Origin: an uncultured bacterium
Lineage (GTDB): Bacteria; Verrucomicrobiota; Lentisphaeria; Oligosphaerales; Oligosphaeraceae
Direction: 5' to 3'
NCBI GenBank assembly: GCA_902776645.1
Contig: CACYQT010000068.1
Coordinates: 1 to 40,628 of the forward strand
Length of the DNA: 40,628 nucleotides
The notes under the pieces were generated by a model. It searched no databases. It saw only the letters and a program-made list of their open reading frames with translations, and was not told the DNA's origin. A program made the position numbers and the translations under genes. Each line of letters starts with the position of its first letter. The first letter of the stretch is position 1. Shown one piece after another: positions 23,919 through 32,457 of the stretch.

Positions 23919-26369
23919 ATGAAGAATCTTGTCGATTATCTGAAAAACACATTCGCTCACAACATCACGGCGGAAATCGTCCTCCCCCCGGAGGACGGCG
24001 ATTTCGCGCCGCTGCCGTCCACGCTGAATCCGAAACTGCAGAACGTCCTTTCCGAACAGAAGCTGACGCGGCTGTACTCCCATCAGGCGGAGGCGTTCGA
24101 TTCCATTTCGCACGACGTCGACACAGGTCTCGTCTCCCGAACGGCCTCCGGCAAGACACTCTCCTTCCTCCTGCCGATTCTGAATGAATACGCCAACGCC
24201 AAGACGCCGTTTAGTACCCTCCTCCTGTATCCAACCAAAGCGCTCTCACGCGATCAGGAGGGAACGCTTGGAAAACTCCTCCAGGCGGTCGACGCTGAAC
24301 GGAAATTCGGCACGTTCGACGGCGACACTCCGCCGGACCAGCGGAAAATCCTCCAGAAGAACGCGGATTTCGTCATCACGAATCCGGACATGCTCCACGC
24401 GGGCTTCCTGCCGAACCACCAGCGGCTCTGGAAGTCGTTCCTGTCACGTCTTCGCTATATCGTCATCGACGAAGTCCATTCCTACCGCGGCAGCTTCGGC
24501 TCCCATGTCGCCAACGTCTTCCGCCGCCTGCTCCGCGTCTGCGCGCTGTACGGCGTCAAACCGACGTTCATCGCCTGCTCCGCGACGGTCGGCAATCCCG
24601 CCGAACACATGAAAGCGTTGTTCGGACGTGACTTCCACATCATCCAGAAGGACGGCGCGCCGCGCCCCGAACGGAAGCTCTTCTGCGTCAATCCGCCGCT
24701 TTTCACGGCGGTGGACGGCGCGAACTACCGAAAAGGCCCCGCCTCCGTCTCCATCCCGCTCATCCGCAAGGCGACGGAGCTCGGCATCCGCACGATCTGC
24801 TTCTGCCGCGGACGGCAGGAGGTCGAACGGCTCTACCGCTCCGTCACGGACGGGAAATACGCCAATCTGGCGGATCGCGTCAAACCGTACCGCGGCGGCC
24901 TTCTCCCGTCCGAACGCCGCAAACTCGAACACGATCTCTTCAACGGCGTCATCAACACGATCATCACGACAAACGCCCTAGAATTGGGCATCGACATCGG
25001 CAATCTCGACCTCTGCATCCTTTCCGGCCATCCGGGCACGATGGCCTCCTTCTGGCAGCAGGCGGGCCGTGTCGGCCGGAAAGGAGACGGCGCCGTCATC
25101 GTCTATGTCGCGAAAGACACGCCGATCGACCAATATCTCGTCAACCACACGAATTTCATCACGCAGGCCCCCGTGGAGCAGGCGTGGCTCAACGCGGACA
25201 ACCCCTACATCGTCCTGCAGCACATCCCATGCTCCGCGCAGGAATATCCCGTCAGCCTGGACGAGCCGACATGGCAGTCCCCCGCCGCGCAGATGGCCAT
25301 CAAGCTGCTCATCGAGCAGGAGACGCTGAAGCCATGGAGCGGCGGCTACCGCTACGGGCTGACCGACTATCCGTCGCGCGGCGTCAATCTGCGCGGCATG
25401 ACGGACTACAACGTCCAGATTGTCTGCGACGATGTCGTCATCGGCGAGATCGATCCCATCGGCGCACGCGGAACGCTTTACAAAGACGCCATTTACCAGC
25501 ATCTTGGCGAACGCTACATGTCCATGGATCTGGATCTGGACAAAAAACTCTGCGTCGTCGAGAAGGTCCATGTCGATTATTTCACGGAGGCGTCATGGGA
25601 AAATCGCGTCGAACTGACGGAAGTCTATGAGGAGTGCGAATTTCCGAACGCGGAACTGAAATTCGGCGCCATCCACGTGAACAAACAGCCGAAGCTCTAC
25701 AAGAAAATCCGCGAACGGACGTATGAGAACATCGGCTACGGCCCCATCACGCTGCCGCCGTTCGAATACGACACGACGGGGCTGACGCTCCGCCCGCCGA
25801 AAGACTGGATCGCCCTCATGGACAGCCATGACAAACGCTGGCTCGGCGCCGCCCTCTACGGCCTCGGCTACATCCTTCGCCGCGTCGCGCCGTCGCTCTG
25901 CATGGCGGACGAACAGGACGTCGATACCGACATTTCGCTCGCGACGGATGACGCGCAACGTTGGACGAGCGCCCTCTTCCTTTTCGACACGCATGAAGGC
26001 GGCGTCGGCTACGCAGAGAAAATCTGCGAACGGCTGTCGGACGCCCTCACGCTCTGCCGCGACATCATCCGCGACTGCCACTGCAAAGGCGGCTGCCCGT
26101 CCTGCGTGCCGCCCTTCCCGCCCGGCATCGTCAGCACGCCGGATCTGGAGGAGCTTCTGCTCTTTTCGGACGCCGCCGTCCGTTGCACGGAATCATGCAT
26201 AACCGCCCTTCTGGAAGGACGATACGAGATTCCGACGGTCACCGTCCGCCAGCTTCCGCCGGAAACTCCCGTCACGCCGCCGGGCGAAGACGCGGAAGCC
26301 GTGAAAATGAAGGAACGCCTCCTGCGCGCCTCCAACCTGTTGGAATTCAAACGCAAACGCCTTCATTGA
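23919..26369 (+). CDS. YprA/MrfA-like DEAD/DEAH-box helicase with C-terminal zinc-cysteine cluster
   Basis: An 816-residue superfamily 2 helicase. The motifs are in order: Q-like H55-Q, Walker A TASGKT at 75-80, DEVH at 184-187, SAT at 221-223, TTNALELGIDIG near 350 and QQAGRVGRKG near 382. The C-terminal part (about 640-800) is the DUF1998/MrfA region with a four-cysteine cluster C-H-C-K-G-G-C-P-S-C near residue 722. In Bacillus, MrfA works with the nuclease MrfB in repair of mitomycin-type DNA damage; Hrq1 is the eukaryotic relative. A 3'-5' DNA helicase in the cytoplasm is the expected role. No MrfB-like gene is beside it; the divergent YraN-like nuclease gene is a possible but unproven partner. 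The start has no clear ribosome site. Confidence 0.9.
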   Translation: MKNLVDYLKNTFAHNITAEIVLPPEDGDFAPLPSTLNPKLQNVLSEQKLTRLYSHQAEAFDSISHDVDTGLVSRTASGKTLSFLLPILNEYANAKTPFSTLLLYPTKALSRDQEGTLGKLLQAVDAERKFGTFDGDTPPDQRKILQKNADFVITNPDMLHAGFLPNHQRLWKSFLSRLRYIVIDEVHSYRGSFGSHVANVFRRLLRVCALYGVKPTFIACSATVGNPAEHMKALFGRDFHIIQKDGAPRPERKLFCVNPPLFTAVDGANYRKGPASVSIPLIRKATELGIRTICFCRGRQEVERLYRSVTDGKYANLADRVKPYRGGLLPSERRKLEHDLFNGVINTIITTNALELGIDIGNLDLCILSGHPGTMASFWQQAGRVGRKGDGAVIVYVAKDTPIDQYLVNHTNFITQAPVEQAWLNADNPYIVLQHIPCSAQEYPVSLDEPTWQSPAAQMAIKLLIEQETLKPWSGGYRYGLTDYPSRGVNLRGMTDYNVQIVCDDVVIGEIDPIGARGTLYKDAIYQHLGERYMSMDLDLDKKLCVVEKVHVDYFTEASWENRVELTEVYEECEFPNAELKFGAIHVNKQPKLYKKIRERTYENIGYGPITLPPFEYDTTGLTLRPPKDWIALMDSHDKRWLGAALYGLGYILRRVAPSLCMADEQDVDTDISLATDDAQRWTSALFLFDTHEGGVGYAEKICERLSDALTLCRDIIRDCHCKGGCPSCVPPFPPGIVSTPDLEELLLFSDAAVRCTESCITALLEGRYEIPTVTVRQLPPETPVTPPGEDAEAVKMKERLLRASNLLEFKRKRLH

Positions 26370-26399
26370 CGAAAATTCATTATAACACCAGTAATCATC

Positions 26400-28280
26400 A
26401 TGAGATTCTCAACTATATTGCTAGCGTTCTTCGCACTTCCAGTTGCCGCCGTTCCCTTGACGGAGCTTGTTGCGCAACGGGATGAGCTTCTGTCTGAAAA
26501 AAACTTACTGGAAATCGGTCAGCAGGATGATCTCCTTGCCCGTTGGTTGACGGCTCAAAAGCGTATCACAGACAATCTCGCGGAAGCCATTCAAAAAGAT
26601 GCCCTTCGTGCAGACAGTCTCGCAGGTGATTATCAATTTCTTCTCTCACAATATCGTACAGAAATCGACAACTTTCGCAAAATGCCAGCGTTTAATCGAA
26701 AAAACGCTTTGAATGTAAAAGACTTCGGCGCCAAGGCGGATGGTGTTGCGGATGATGGGCCAGCCATCCGAAACGCCATTGCGGCCGCCATCGGGCGAGA
26801 CATCCCCGACCGTGCCGTTTTCATTCCCAAAGGCCGTTATCGGCTTGGTTACGATCCTCAAAGACCAGGCTCGAATCTCTATATCCATGATGTGGAGCAT
26901 CTTCTCATTTTTGGGGAAGATGGAACGGAACTCCTTATCCCCCAGCCATTGGCGGTTCCCGTTCAAATATCCTCCACGGATGATGTCCGTCTTGAAAATC
27001 TCCGTGTCACGTTTACAAAACGGCCTTTTACGACAGGTGTCGTCAAAGAGCAAATCTCTGATGACACGCTTCGTTGCGAAATCGACAACGGCATGGCAGA
27101 TCCGACTGATGACATGTTCAAGGCCTGCCAGTTCAAAGGGCTGATGCGATTCTACTCCGCCGAACTCAATCCAGACAGTCGCCGGCCAGCCCGTTCATCC
27201 ATCCTTCCGCATCAAGGCGCACCGGATGTGACGAAAGTCGGCGAACGCCTTTATGATTTCAAAATGAAGAACTTCCTTCCGCTCAAAGGATATACGCCTG
27301 GCATCCGATTCGCATTCTATGCACGCACATACGGCAATCATGCCGTTAGCAGTTTTAATACGACTCGATTGCGTCTGGTCAACATCCACCTGAACAGTTC
27401 GTCCGCCATGGCGTTCTGCCTCATCAATGCGGATCGACCGTTCATCGCCGGATGTACTGTCGAGGCAGATCCCGATACATTCGTATCGACTTCAGCCGAC
27501 GGCATCTATCTACGCGGTGGCGCCGTTGGGGGACTTCTTTACAACAACACGATCCGCCATATCGGCGATGATTTCGTCAACATCCATTCGCTGCTCTCCC
27601 CGGCCTTTGACGGATCTGACAAGCGCTTGATTCTCAAGAAACAATGGTTCAAACAATATTTGAAGACCGGTGTGCGAATCGGTTTGATTCCTGTTTCGCA
27701 AGGCATCAATGAACCGACGATTGAAGGCCGTATAGCCCTGCTGGAAGAAAACGAACACAACTATGTCGCCAATCTGGATGTCAGTTTCGGGAATCTTGTC
27801 ACGCACGTCAGACGCTGTACTGTCAAAGACTTCCCGAAAGCCGATTTTTTGGTCCTTTTGGATGACCTGTGCCATGGGCTCGTCATCCAAAACAACCGCT
27901 TCGAATACGGGCTGTCACGCTTTCTTGCGGGTGGCCGCAACTGGCTCTTCACAGAAAACACCGTCGAAGATTCATTGCAGCATACGTATTTCATGAACAT
28001 TTGCCCGGAGCCGGGCGGCCATGAAAACGCCGAATTCGCATTGCCGCGAAACATAGAAATCTCCCATAACACCTTCAAGACACTCGCCAAATCGCTCTTC
28101 AATGGTGGAACTTCCGTCAATCAATTCCGTCCAATCAATCATGAACGGCCAACGGCCTCCCATATCAAAATCACAAACAATGATATCCATGTCTGGGGCT
28201 CGTCAGACCGTCCGCTAATCAACATGAAAGACACCGCCTTCCTGACCATTGAGAACAATCGTATCGTCAACACCCCCTAA
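26400..28280 (+). CDS. secreted pectate-lyase-fold (right-handed beta-helix) protein
   Basis: A 626-residue protein with signal peptide MRFSTILLAFFALPVAA. Residues of about 20-100 are helical and probably coiled (TELVAQRDELLSEKN and further). From residue 103 the Pectate_lyase_3-type opening NVKDFGAKADGVADDGPAIR starts a right-handed parallel beta-helix that runs to the C-terminus, with repeated NNxI/V-type turns (LLYNNTIRHIGDDFVNIHS; IQNNRFEYG; FTENTVEDS; ITNNDI). Members include polygalacturonase-, epimerase- and lyase-type enzymes and phage-tail-like proteins. The catalytic type is not clear. It follows the helicase gene by 30 bases but is unrelated in function. It is rather A/T-richer than the helicase. 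Confidence 0.82.
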   Translation: MRFSTILLAFFALPVAAVPLTELVAQRDELLSEKNLLEIGQQDDLLARWLTAQKRITDNLAEAIQKDALRADSLAGDYQFLLSQYRTEIDNFRKMPAFNRKNALNVKDFGAKADGVADDGPAIRNAIAAAIGRDIPDRAVFIPKGRYRLGYDPQRPGSNLYIHDVEHLLIFGEDGTELLIPQPLAVPVQISSTDDVRLENLRVTFTKRPFTTGVVKEQISDDTLRCEIDNGMADPTDDMFKACQFKGLMRFYSAELNPDSRRPARSSILPHQGAPDVTKVGERLYDFKMKNFLPLKGYTPGIRFAFYARTYGNHAVSSFNTTRLRLVNIHLNSSSAMAFCLINADRPFIAGCTVEADPDTFVSTSADGIYLRGGAVGGLLYNNTIRHIGDDFVNIHSLLSPAFDGSDKRLILKKQWFKQYLKTGVRIGLIPVSQGINEPTIEGRIALLEENEHNYVANLDVSFGNLVTHVRRCTVKDFPKADFLVLLDDLCHGLVIQNNRFEYGLSRFLAGGRNWLFTENTVEDSLQHTYFMNICPEPGGHENAEFALPRNIEISHNTFKTLAKSLFNGGTSVNQFRPINHERPTASHIKITNNDIHVWGSSDRPLINMKDTAFLTIENNRIVNTP

Positions 28281-28333
28281 AAACGGAAGAATGCCAGATT
28301 TCTATCAGACCGCACAATCTTAATGCCTTGTAA

Positions 28334-28375
28334 GTTATTAATTATTAATTGTTAATTATTCATTATTAATTGTAA
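28334..28375 (+). repeat. 7-bp tandem array (ATTATTA), six units
   Basis: Six adjoining heptamers: GTTATTA, ATTATTA, ATTGTTA, ATTATTC, ATTATTA and ATTGTAA. The array ends seven bases before the start codon of the Memo-AMMECR1 gene and fills much of the 101-base gap. The mixed units still keep strict 7-bp phasing. Confidence 0.85.
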
Positions 28376-28381
28376 TAAGCC

Positions 28382-29863
28382 ATGTTCAACATCGATAAAA
28401 ACACACGCCGCCCCGCCGTCGCGGGATCGTTCTATCCGAAAGATCCGAACATTCTCCGCAAGACCGTCCAGACCTATCTGGACGAAGCGGCCGATGTCAA
28501 CATCGACGGCGAAATCTTCGCCGTCATGGCGCCCCATGCGGGTTACGTCTATTCCGCGCATGTGGCCGCGCCAGCCTACAAGCTGCTGTCGCGGATCGAC
28601 TTCGACACGGTTATCATCATCGGCCACGATTTCGGCCGCAACGCTCCGGACATCGTCGCCGTCTTGGACGACCATGAATATTTCGAGACGCCGCTCGGCA
28701 AAATCGCCGTCGACACGGAGCTTGGCGAAGCCATGCGCAAACGCCTGCCGTCCATCATCGTCCACGACGGCGTCCACGCGAAAGACCACACGGTGGAAAT
28801 CCATCTTCCGTTCATCCAGACACTTAAGCCGAACTGCAAGATTCTGCCCGTCATGTTCGGCGAAGTCGTGCCGACGTTCTGCCGCGATTTCGTCGACACG
28901 CTGCAGGCCTGCATGGGCGACCGCAAGATTCTGATTTTCGCCAGTTCGGACATGTCGCACTATCCGTCGTCGGACGACGCCCGCGAAACGGACGCGGAGA
29001 CGATGGCGCTCATCCAGAAAGGCAATCTCGCCGCGATGTGCGAACGGCATGACGGCGACGGCATCAACCGACCAGGCCTCGTCACGCCGTTGTGCGCGAC
29101 GGGCGGCGTCGGCGTCGCGATGATTTGGTCGGAACGCAATGGTGCCGACACGGTTACGATTTTGAAGCAGGCGAATTCAGGCGACATCGCAGGCGACCGT
29201 CGGCAGGTCGTCGGTTATGGCTCCGTCGCATTCTCCAAATCCGGCCACGGAACACCATTCCATGTCAATCTCGGCGTCGTCGAAAAGCCCGACTACGTGC
29301 AGACGACGGACGACGATTTCTCCGTAAGCAAAGACGTTCAGGAAGAACTGCTGAAGCTTGTCCGCCAACGGATTATGGCGGAAGCCAATGGCCGTCCATG
29401 GAGCTACACGCCGCCGGACAGTCTTCCTGAATTACTCAAGCCGGCCGCCGTCTTCGTGACGCTCCATAAGAATGGCCGTCTCCGCGGCTGCATCGGCACG
29501 ACCGCTCCGCGCGATCCGTTGTGGAAAATCGTCGAATACATGGCCTACGCCGCCGCTTTCGACGACCCGCGCTTCAGCAAAGTCACCGCCGATGAAGTGG
29601 ACGATCTGCACATCGAAATCTCCGTCCTGTCGCCGATGAAACTGGCGAAATCACCGGATGAAATCGTCCCGTTCAAGCATGGCGTCATGGTCCGCCAAGG
29701 CCACAACAGCGGTCTTTTCCTGCCGCAGGTCTGGGAGCAGATTCCGGACAAGAAACGCTTCATGGGCTATCTCTGCGAAGAAAAGGCCGGCCTCGACTAC
29801 GATGCATGGAAGTCACCCGAAACCAAAATCTATCTGTTCACTGTTTTTGCATTCGAAGAATAA
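28382..29863 (+). CDS. Memo-AMMECR1 fusion (AmmeMemoRadiSam system proteins B and A in one chain)
   Basis: A 493-residue two-domain protein. Residues of about 8-280 are the Memo domain (RRPAVAGSFYP at 9-19; H52 in PHAGYVYSAH; H82 in GHDFG; HTVEIHLPF at 136-144; C238 in TPLCATGG). These His and Cys positions match the metal-binding residues of human MEMO1. Residues of about 310-493 are the AMMECR1 domain, with LRGCIGT near 368. In many bacteria and archaea Memo, AMMECR1 and a radical SAM protein form a conserved set of unknown chemistry. Here the first two are fused, and no radical SAM gene is in the window. No signal peptide is present, so it should be cytoplasmic. It lies 30 bases before the GH5 gene on the same strand. 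Confidence 0.92.
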   Translation: MFNIDKNTRRPAVAGSFYPKDPNILRKTVQTYLDEAADVNIDGEIFAVMAPHAGYVYSAHVAAPAYKLLSRIDFDTVIIIGHDFGRNAPDIVAVLDDHEYFETPLGKIAVDTELGEAMRKRLPSIIVHDGVHAKDHTVEIHLPFIQTLKPNCKILPVMFGEVVPTFCRDFVDTLQACMGDRKILIFASSDMSHYPSSDDARETDAETMALIQKGNLAAMCERHDGDGINRPGLVTPLCATGGVGVAMIWSERNGADTVTILKQANSGDIAGDRRQVVGYGSVAFSKSGHGTPFHVNLGVVEKPDYVQTTDDDFSVSKDVQEELLKLVRQRIMAEANGRPWSYTPPDSLPELLKPAAVFVTLHKNGRLRGCIGTTAPRDPLWKIVEYMAYAAAFDDPRFSKVTADEVDDLHIEISVLSPMKLAKSPDEIVPFKHGVMVRQGHNSGLFLPQVWEQIPDKKRFMGYLCEEKAGLDYDAWKSPETKIYLFTVFAFEE

Positions 29864-29880
29864 ACCACTATCATCACCAC

Positions 29881-29887
29881 AGGAGGT
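29881..29887 (+). promoter_or_regulatory. strong ribosome binding site of the GH5 gene
   Basis: AGGAGGT, an almost complete anti-16S match, lies six bases before the ATG at 29894. It is the strongest Shine-Dalgarno in the window and suggests high translation of the GH5 enzyme. Confidence 0.85.
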
Positions 29888-29893
29888 AACTCA

Positions 29894-31384
29894 ATGAAAG
29901 GCAACTGGTTACTGGCTACAGTCCTCGGCATGTCCCTCTCCGTCTCCGCGGCTCTTCCGGAAGCATCCGCCAAACAGCTCCCCCGCTGGCGTGGCTTCAA
30001 TCTGCTGGAGAAATTCATGTTCTGGGGGCAGAATCCGCAGCCGCGCTACCAAGAAGAAGATTTCAAGATGATCCATGAGCTCGGCTTCAATTTCGTCCGC
30101 CTCCCCATGGACTACCGCTTCTGGATCATCGACGGCGATTGGGAGAAGATCAACTACGACGTTCTGAAGGATGTCGACGAAGCGATTGAATTCGGCAAGA
30201 AATACGACATCCATGTCTGCGTCAACTTCCATCGCGCGCCCGGCTACACGGTCGCCAATCCAAAGGAAAAGAAGAACTTGTGGAAGGATGAAGACGCGCA
30301 ACGCGTATGCGCCATGCATTGGGGCGTCTTCGCGAAACGCTACAAGGGCATCCCGAATTCGCAACTGTCGTTCAACCTCTTCAACGAACCGGCGGGAATC
30401 GACGGCGAGACATACGCGAAAATCGTCAAGATCATGGCGGACGCCATCCACAAGGAGGATCCGGACCGCCTGATCATCTGCGACGGCCTCCAGTGGGGCA
30501 GCAATCCCTGCAAGGAACTGATTCCGCTCGGCGTCGCCCAGGCCACCCGCGGCTATCGTCCCTCAAACATCAGCCACTACAAGGCCAGCTGGGCAAACGG
30601 CGACCAATACGCCCTGCCGACATGGCCGCTCATGAATGCCGTCGGCTGGCTGGCAGGTCCTTCCAAGCCTGAAATGGACCACACGATGCCCATCACTTGG
30701 AACTGCCCCGAAACCGCGAAAATGCGCATCAAGATCGGCGTCGTTTCCACACGCATCACACTTACCCTAAAGGCCGATGGACAGCAGATTTGGGAACGTG
30801 AATTCACGCCCGGACCAGGCGAAGGCGAATGGGAGAAGTCAGTCTACGCGAAAGAATGGAACATCTACCAGAACGTCTATAATCTCAACTGCTTCATTGA
30901 CATTCCCGCCGGCGCCAAGCAGTTGGAACTGACCGCCACAAAAGGCGACTGGGTGACCATTCCGGAAATCGGCGTGACCGTCGGCGACAAGCCGGAAGTC
31001 CGTCTCACGCTCATCACGAACTACGGCCAGAAGCAGAATCCGATCACGTTCGCAGACGGCAAATGGAGCATGGCGAAGGAGGCTTCCCTTGGCAGGCAGT
31101 GGCTCTGGAAGGAAGGAATCGCGCCGTGGATCAAACTGCGTGAACAGGGCGTCGGCATCATCGTCGGTGAATTCGGATCCTACAACAAGACGCCGCACGA
31201 TGTCGTTCTCGCCTGGCTGGAGGACTGCCTCATCAACTGGAAGGAAGCGAACATGGGCTGGGCCATGTGGAACTTCCGCGGCTCCTTCGGCATTCTCGAC
31301 AGCGACCGCCAAGATGTCCAATACGAAGACTTCAACGGCCACAAGCTCGACCGCAAGATGCTTGATTTGCTGCAGAAATATTGA
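29894..31384 (+). CDS. secreted glycoside hydrolase family 5 (cellulase-type) with inserted beta domain
   Basis: A 496-residue protein with a signal peptide-like start (MKGNWLLATVLGMSLSVSAA). The GH5 barrel begins with LPRWRGFNLLEKF and GFNFVRLPMDYRFW. The acid/base is E165 in FNLFNEP and the nucleophile is E426 in IIVGEFGSYN; QDxQYEDF and the Trp-rich WAMWNFRGSFG complete the pattern. Between the two catalytic glutamates, residues of about 255-400 hold an extra beta-rich segment (KMRIKIGVVSTRITLTLKAD; NCFIDIPAGAKQLELTATKG) not found in a standard GH5 of 300-350 residues. It looks like an inserted carbohydrate-binding-like domain. Activity on a beta-1,4-glucan or mannan is expected for the family, but the substrate is not determined. 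It has a terminator (31452-31490) and a composite 3' repeat directly after its stop. Confidence 0.9.
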   Translation: MKGNWLLATVLGMSLSVSAALPEASAKQLPRWRGFNLLEKFMFWGQNPQPRYQEEDFKMIHELGFNFVRLPMDYRFWIIDGDWEKINYDVLKDVDEAIEFGKKYDIHVCVNFHRAPGYTVANPKEKKNLWKDEDAQRVCAMHWGVFAKRYKGIPNSQLSFNLFNEPAGIDGETYAKIVKIMADAIHKEDPDRLIICDGLQWGSNPCKELIPLGVAQATRGYRPSNISHYKASWANGDQYALPTWPLMNAVGWLAGPSKPEMDHTMPITWNCPETAKMRIKIGVVSTRITLTLKADGQQIWEREFTPGPGEGEWEKSVYAKEWNIYQNVYNLNCFIDIPAGAKQLELTATKGDWVTIPEIGVTVGDKPEVRLTLITNYGQKQNPITFADGKWSMAKEASLGRQWLWKEGIAPWIKLREQGVGIIVGEFGSYNKTPHDVVLAWLEDCLINWKEANMGWAMWNFRGSFGILDSDRQDVQYEDFNGHKLDRKMLDLLQKY

Positions 31385-31385
31385 T

Positions 31386-31437
31386 CCGCCGCTGTCGCGG
31401 AGCTTAAAGCTTAAAGCTCAAAGCTTAAAGCGAATTG
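31386..31437 (+). repeat. composite 3' element, copy 1 (hairpin + 7-bp array) after the GH5 gene
   Basis: Directly after the stop codon lies CCGCTGTCGCGG (able to fold), then four heptamers AGCTTAA, AGCTTAA, AGCTCAA and AGCTTAA (31401-31428), then AGCGAATT. Read in the sense of the gene, the same order occurs after the stops of the alpha/beta hydrolase (31556-31625) and the sialate O-acetylesterase (36317-36366). Confidence 0.8.
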
Positions 31438-31451
31438 CCGCCATAAAAATC

Positions 31452-31490
31452 AAGGCCTATGACGAACTCTTTCAGTCATAGGCCTTTTTT
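31452..31490 (+). terminator. rho-independent terminator of the GH5 gene
   Basis: AAGGCCTATGAC pairs with GTCATAGGCCTT around an 11-base loop, followed by a run of six T. It lies about 70 bases after the stop codon of the GH5 gene, beyond the composite repeat. Confidence 0.92.
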
Positions 31491-31491
31491 C

Positions 31492-31518
31492 TGTCGCTTC
31501 TGTCGCTTCTGTCCCTTG
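31492..31518 (+). repeat. 9-bp tandem array (TGTCGCTTC), three units
   Basis: Three 9-bp units: TGTCGCTTC, TGTCGCTTC and TGTCCCTTG, directly after the T-tract of the GH5 terminator. It is a variant of the GTCCCTTTY array seen at 7757, 10058, 32793 and 36238. Confidence 0.75.
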
Positions 31519-31555
31519 CATGTAAACGCTTTCTGCTCCGCAAAGCGGCTTGTAT

Positions 31556-31625
31556 TCGCTTTCGGCTTTAAGCTTTCAGCTTTCAGCTCTGCGAAGCAGT
31601 AAGCTTTCAGCTCTGCGAAGCAGTA
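31556..31625 (-). repeat. composite 3' element, copy 2, overlapping the end of the alpha/beta hydrolase gene
   Basis: On the plus strand it reads CGCTTTCG, then GCTTT-type heptamers at 31565-31585 and then an exact 24-bp tandem duplication (31578-31601 and 31602-31625) containing GCTCTGCGAAGCAG. On the minus strand this is the same order as the other two copies. The stop codon and the last residues (TASQS) of the hydrolase are encoded inside the second 24-bp unit, so the repeat has been captured into the reading frame or has grown out of it. Confidence 0.8.
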
Positions 31626-32419
31626 CCTTCCATCCAGTCGAACGGCTTGAAGGCGGAACTGTTTTCCGCGAGGCCGATGAACAGCGGCGAATCATGGTCG
31701 CCACCCGGAATCTCCACGTAGGCGAAGCCACGCTCCTCCGCCATCGCGCCAGCGAGACGACGCGCGTCCGCCACGGGCATCAACTGGTCGAACGTCCCCT
31801 GCGCGTAGAAAATCCGCTTCCCCTTCAACGCCTGCCAGTTGTACAGCGCCGAATGGGCCCGCATCACCATTGTGTCGCCGTTGTAGTTCTTTTCAATCGC
31901 ATCCGCGATATCCTTCAGCACGGGAATCTTGTCCTGTCCCTTGCGGCAGAAGGAGATATACGACACCAGATCCGTCGCGGCGCCATTGGCCACGACGCCC
32001 GCCACGTTCTGCGGCCGCAGGCAGGCGTATGTCAGATTCGACGTGCCGCCCATGGAGCCGCCGAAAAAGTAGAATTTTTCGGCCTTGTATTCGTTGCGCA
32101 GCAAATCCAGAAGACCGTCCAGATCGTCAACGGCAGGCGGCGACATCCATGCGTTGCCGCGGAGCGTCGGCGTCAGAATACCATATCCACGTGCTTGGAA
32201 ACGCGGCAGATACCAATCGCGGATATCCTTCCGCGTATAAAGTTGGTCGCCGAGACTGCCATGGCCATGAATGCAGACAAGCCATTTTGCGCCTTCTTTC
32301 GGCGGCAGCACCATCGCCCAATCATCCATGCCATCAAGTCCGCTCTTGTAGCGTATCCGCTTCAATTCCGTAGGGAAGCCATTTCCCGCCGCTTCTATTT
32401 GTATATCTTTCAGTTCCAT
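31607..32419 (-). CDS. alpha/beta hydrolase (esterase/peptidase-type)
   Basis: A 270-residue protein with the alpha/beta hydrolase fold. The oxyanion-side HGHG is at 51-54, the nucleophile elbow is GGSMGG with S122, and the catalytic His is probably in GGDHDSP near residue 245; a catalytic Asp near LMPVADARR (about 219) fits the order Ser-Asp-His. No signal peptide is present, so it should be cytoplasmic. Relatives include dienelactone hydrolase- and prolyl-oligopeptidase-type esterases; the substrate is unknown. Its last five residues and stop codon lie inside a tandem repeat (see the element at 31556-31625). It stands alone on the minus strand between the GH5 gene and tRNA-Gly; no Shine-Dalgarno is visible. 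Confidence 0.85.
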   Translation of the reverse strand: MELKDIQIEAAGNGFPTELKRIRYKSGLDGMDDWAMVLPPKEGAKWLVCIHGHGSLGDQLYTRKDIRDWYLPRFQARGYGILTPTLRGNAWMSPPAVDDLDGLLDLLRNEYKAEKFYFFGGSMGGTSNLTYACLRPQNVAGVVANGAATDLVSYISFCRKGQDKIPVLKDIADAIEKNYNGDTMVMRAHSALYNWQALKGKRIFYAQGTFDQLMPVADARRLAGAMAEERGFAYVEIPGGDHDSPLFIGLAENSSAFKPFDWMEGTASQS

Positions 32420-32457
32420 AGTTTATCCATTGTTTTTTCCATCGTATATTGGGTGTA

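Noticed and set aside
31401..31625. repeat arrays as a CRISPR
   Set aside because: The units are 7-24 bases, adjoining, with no unique spacers of regular length and no cas genes in the window.
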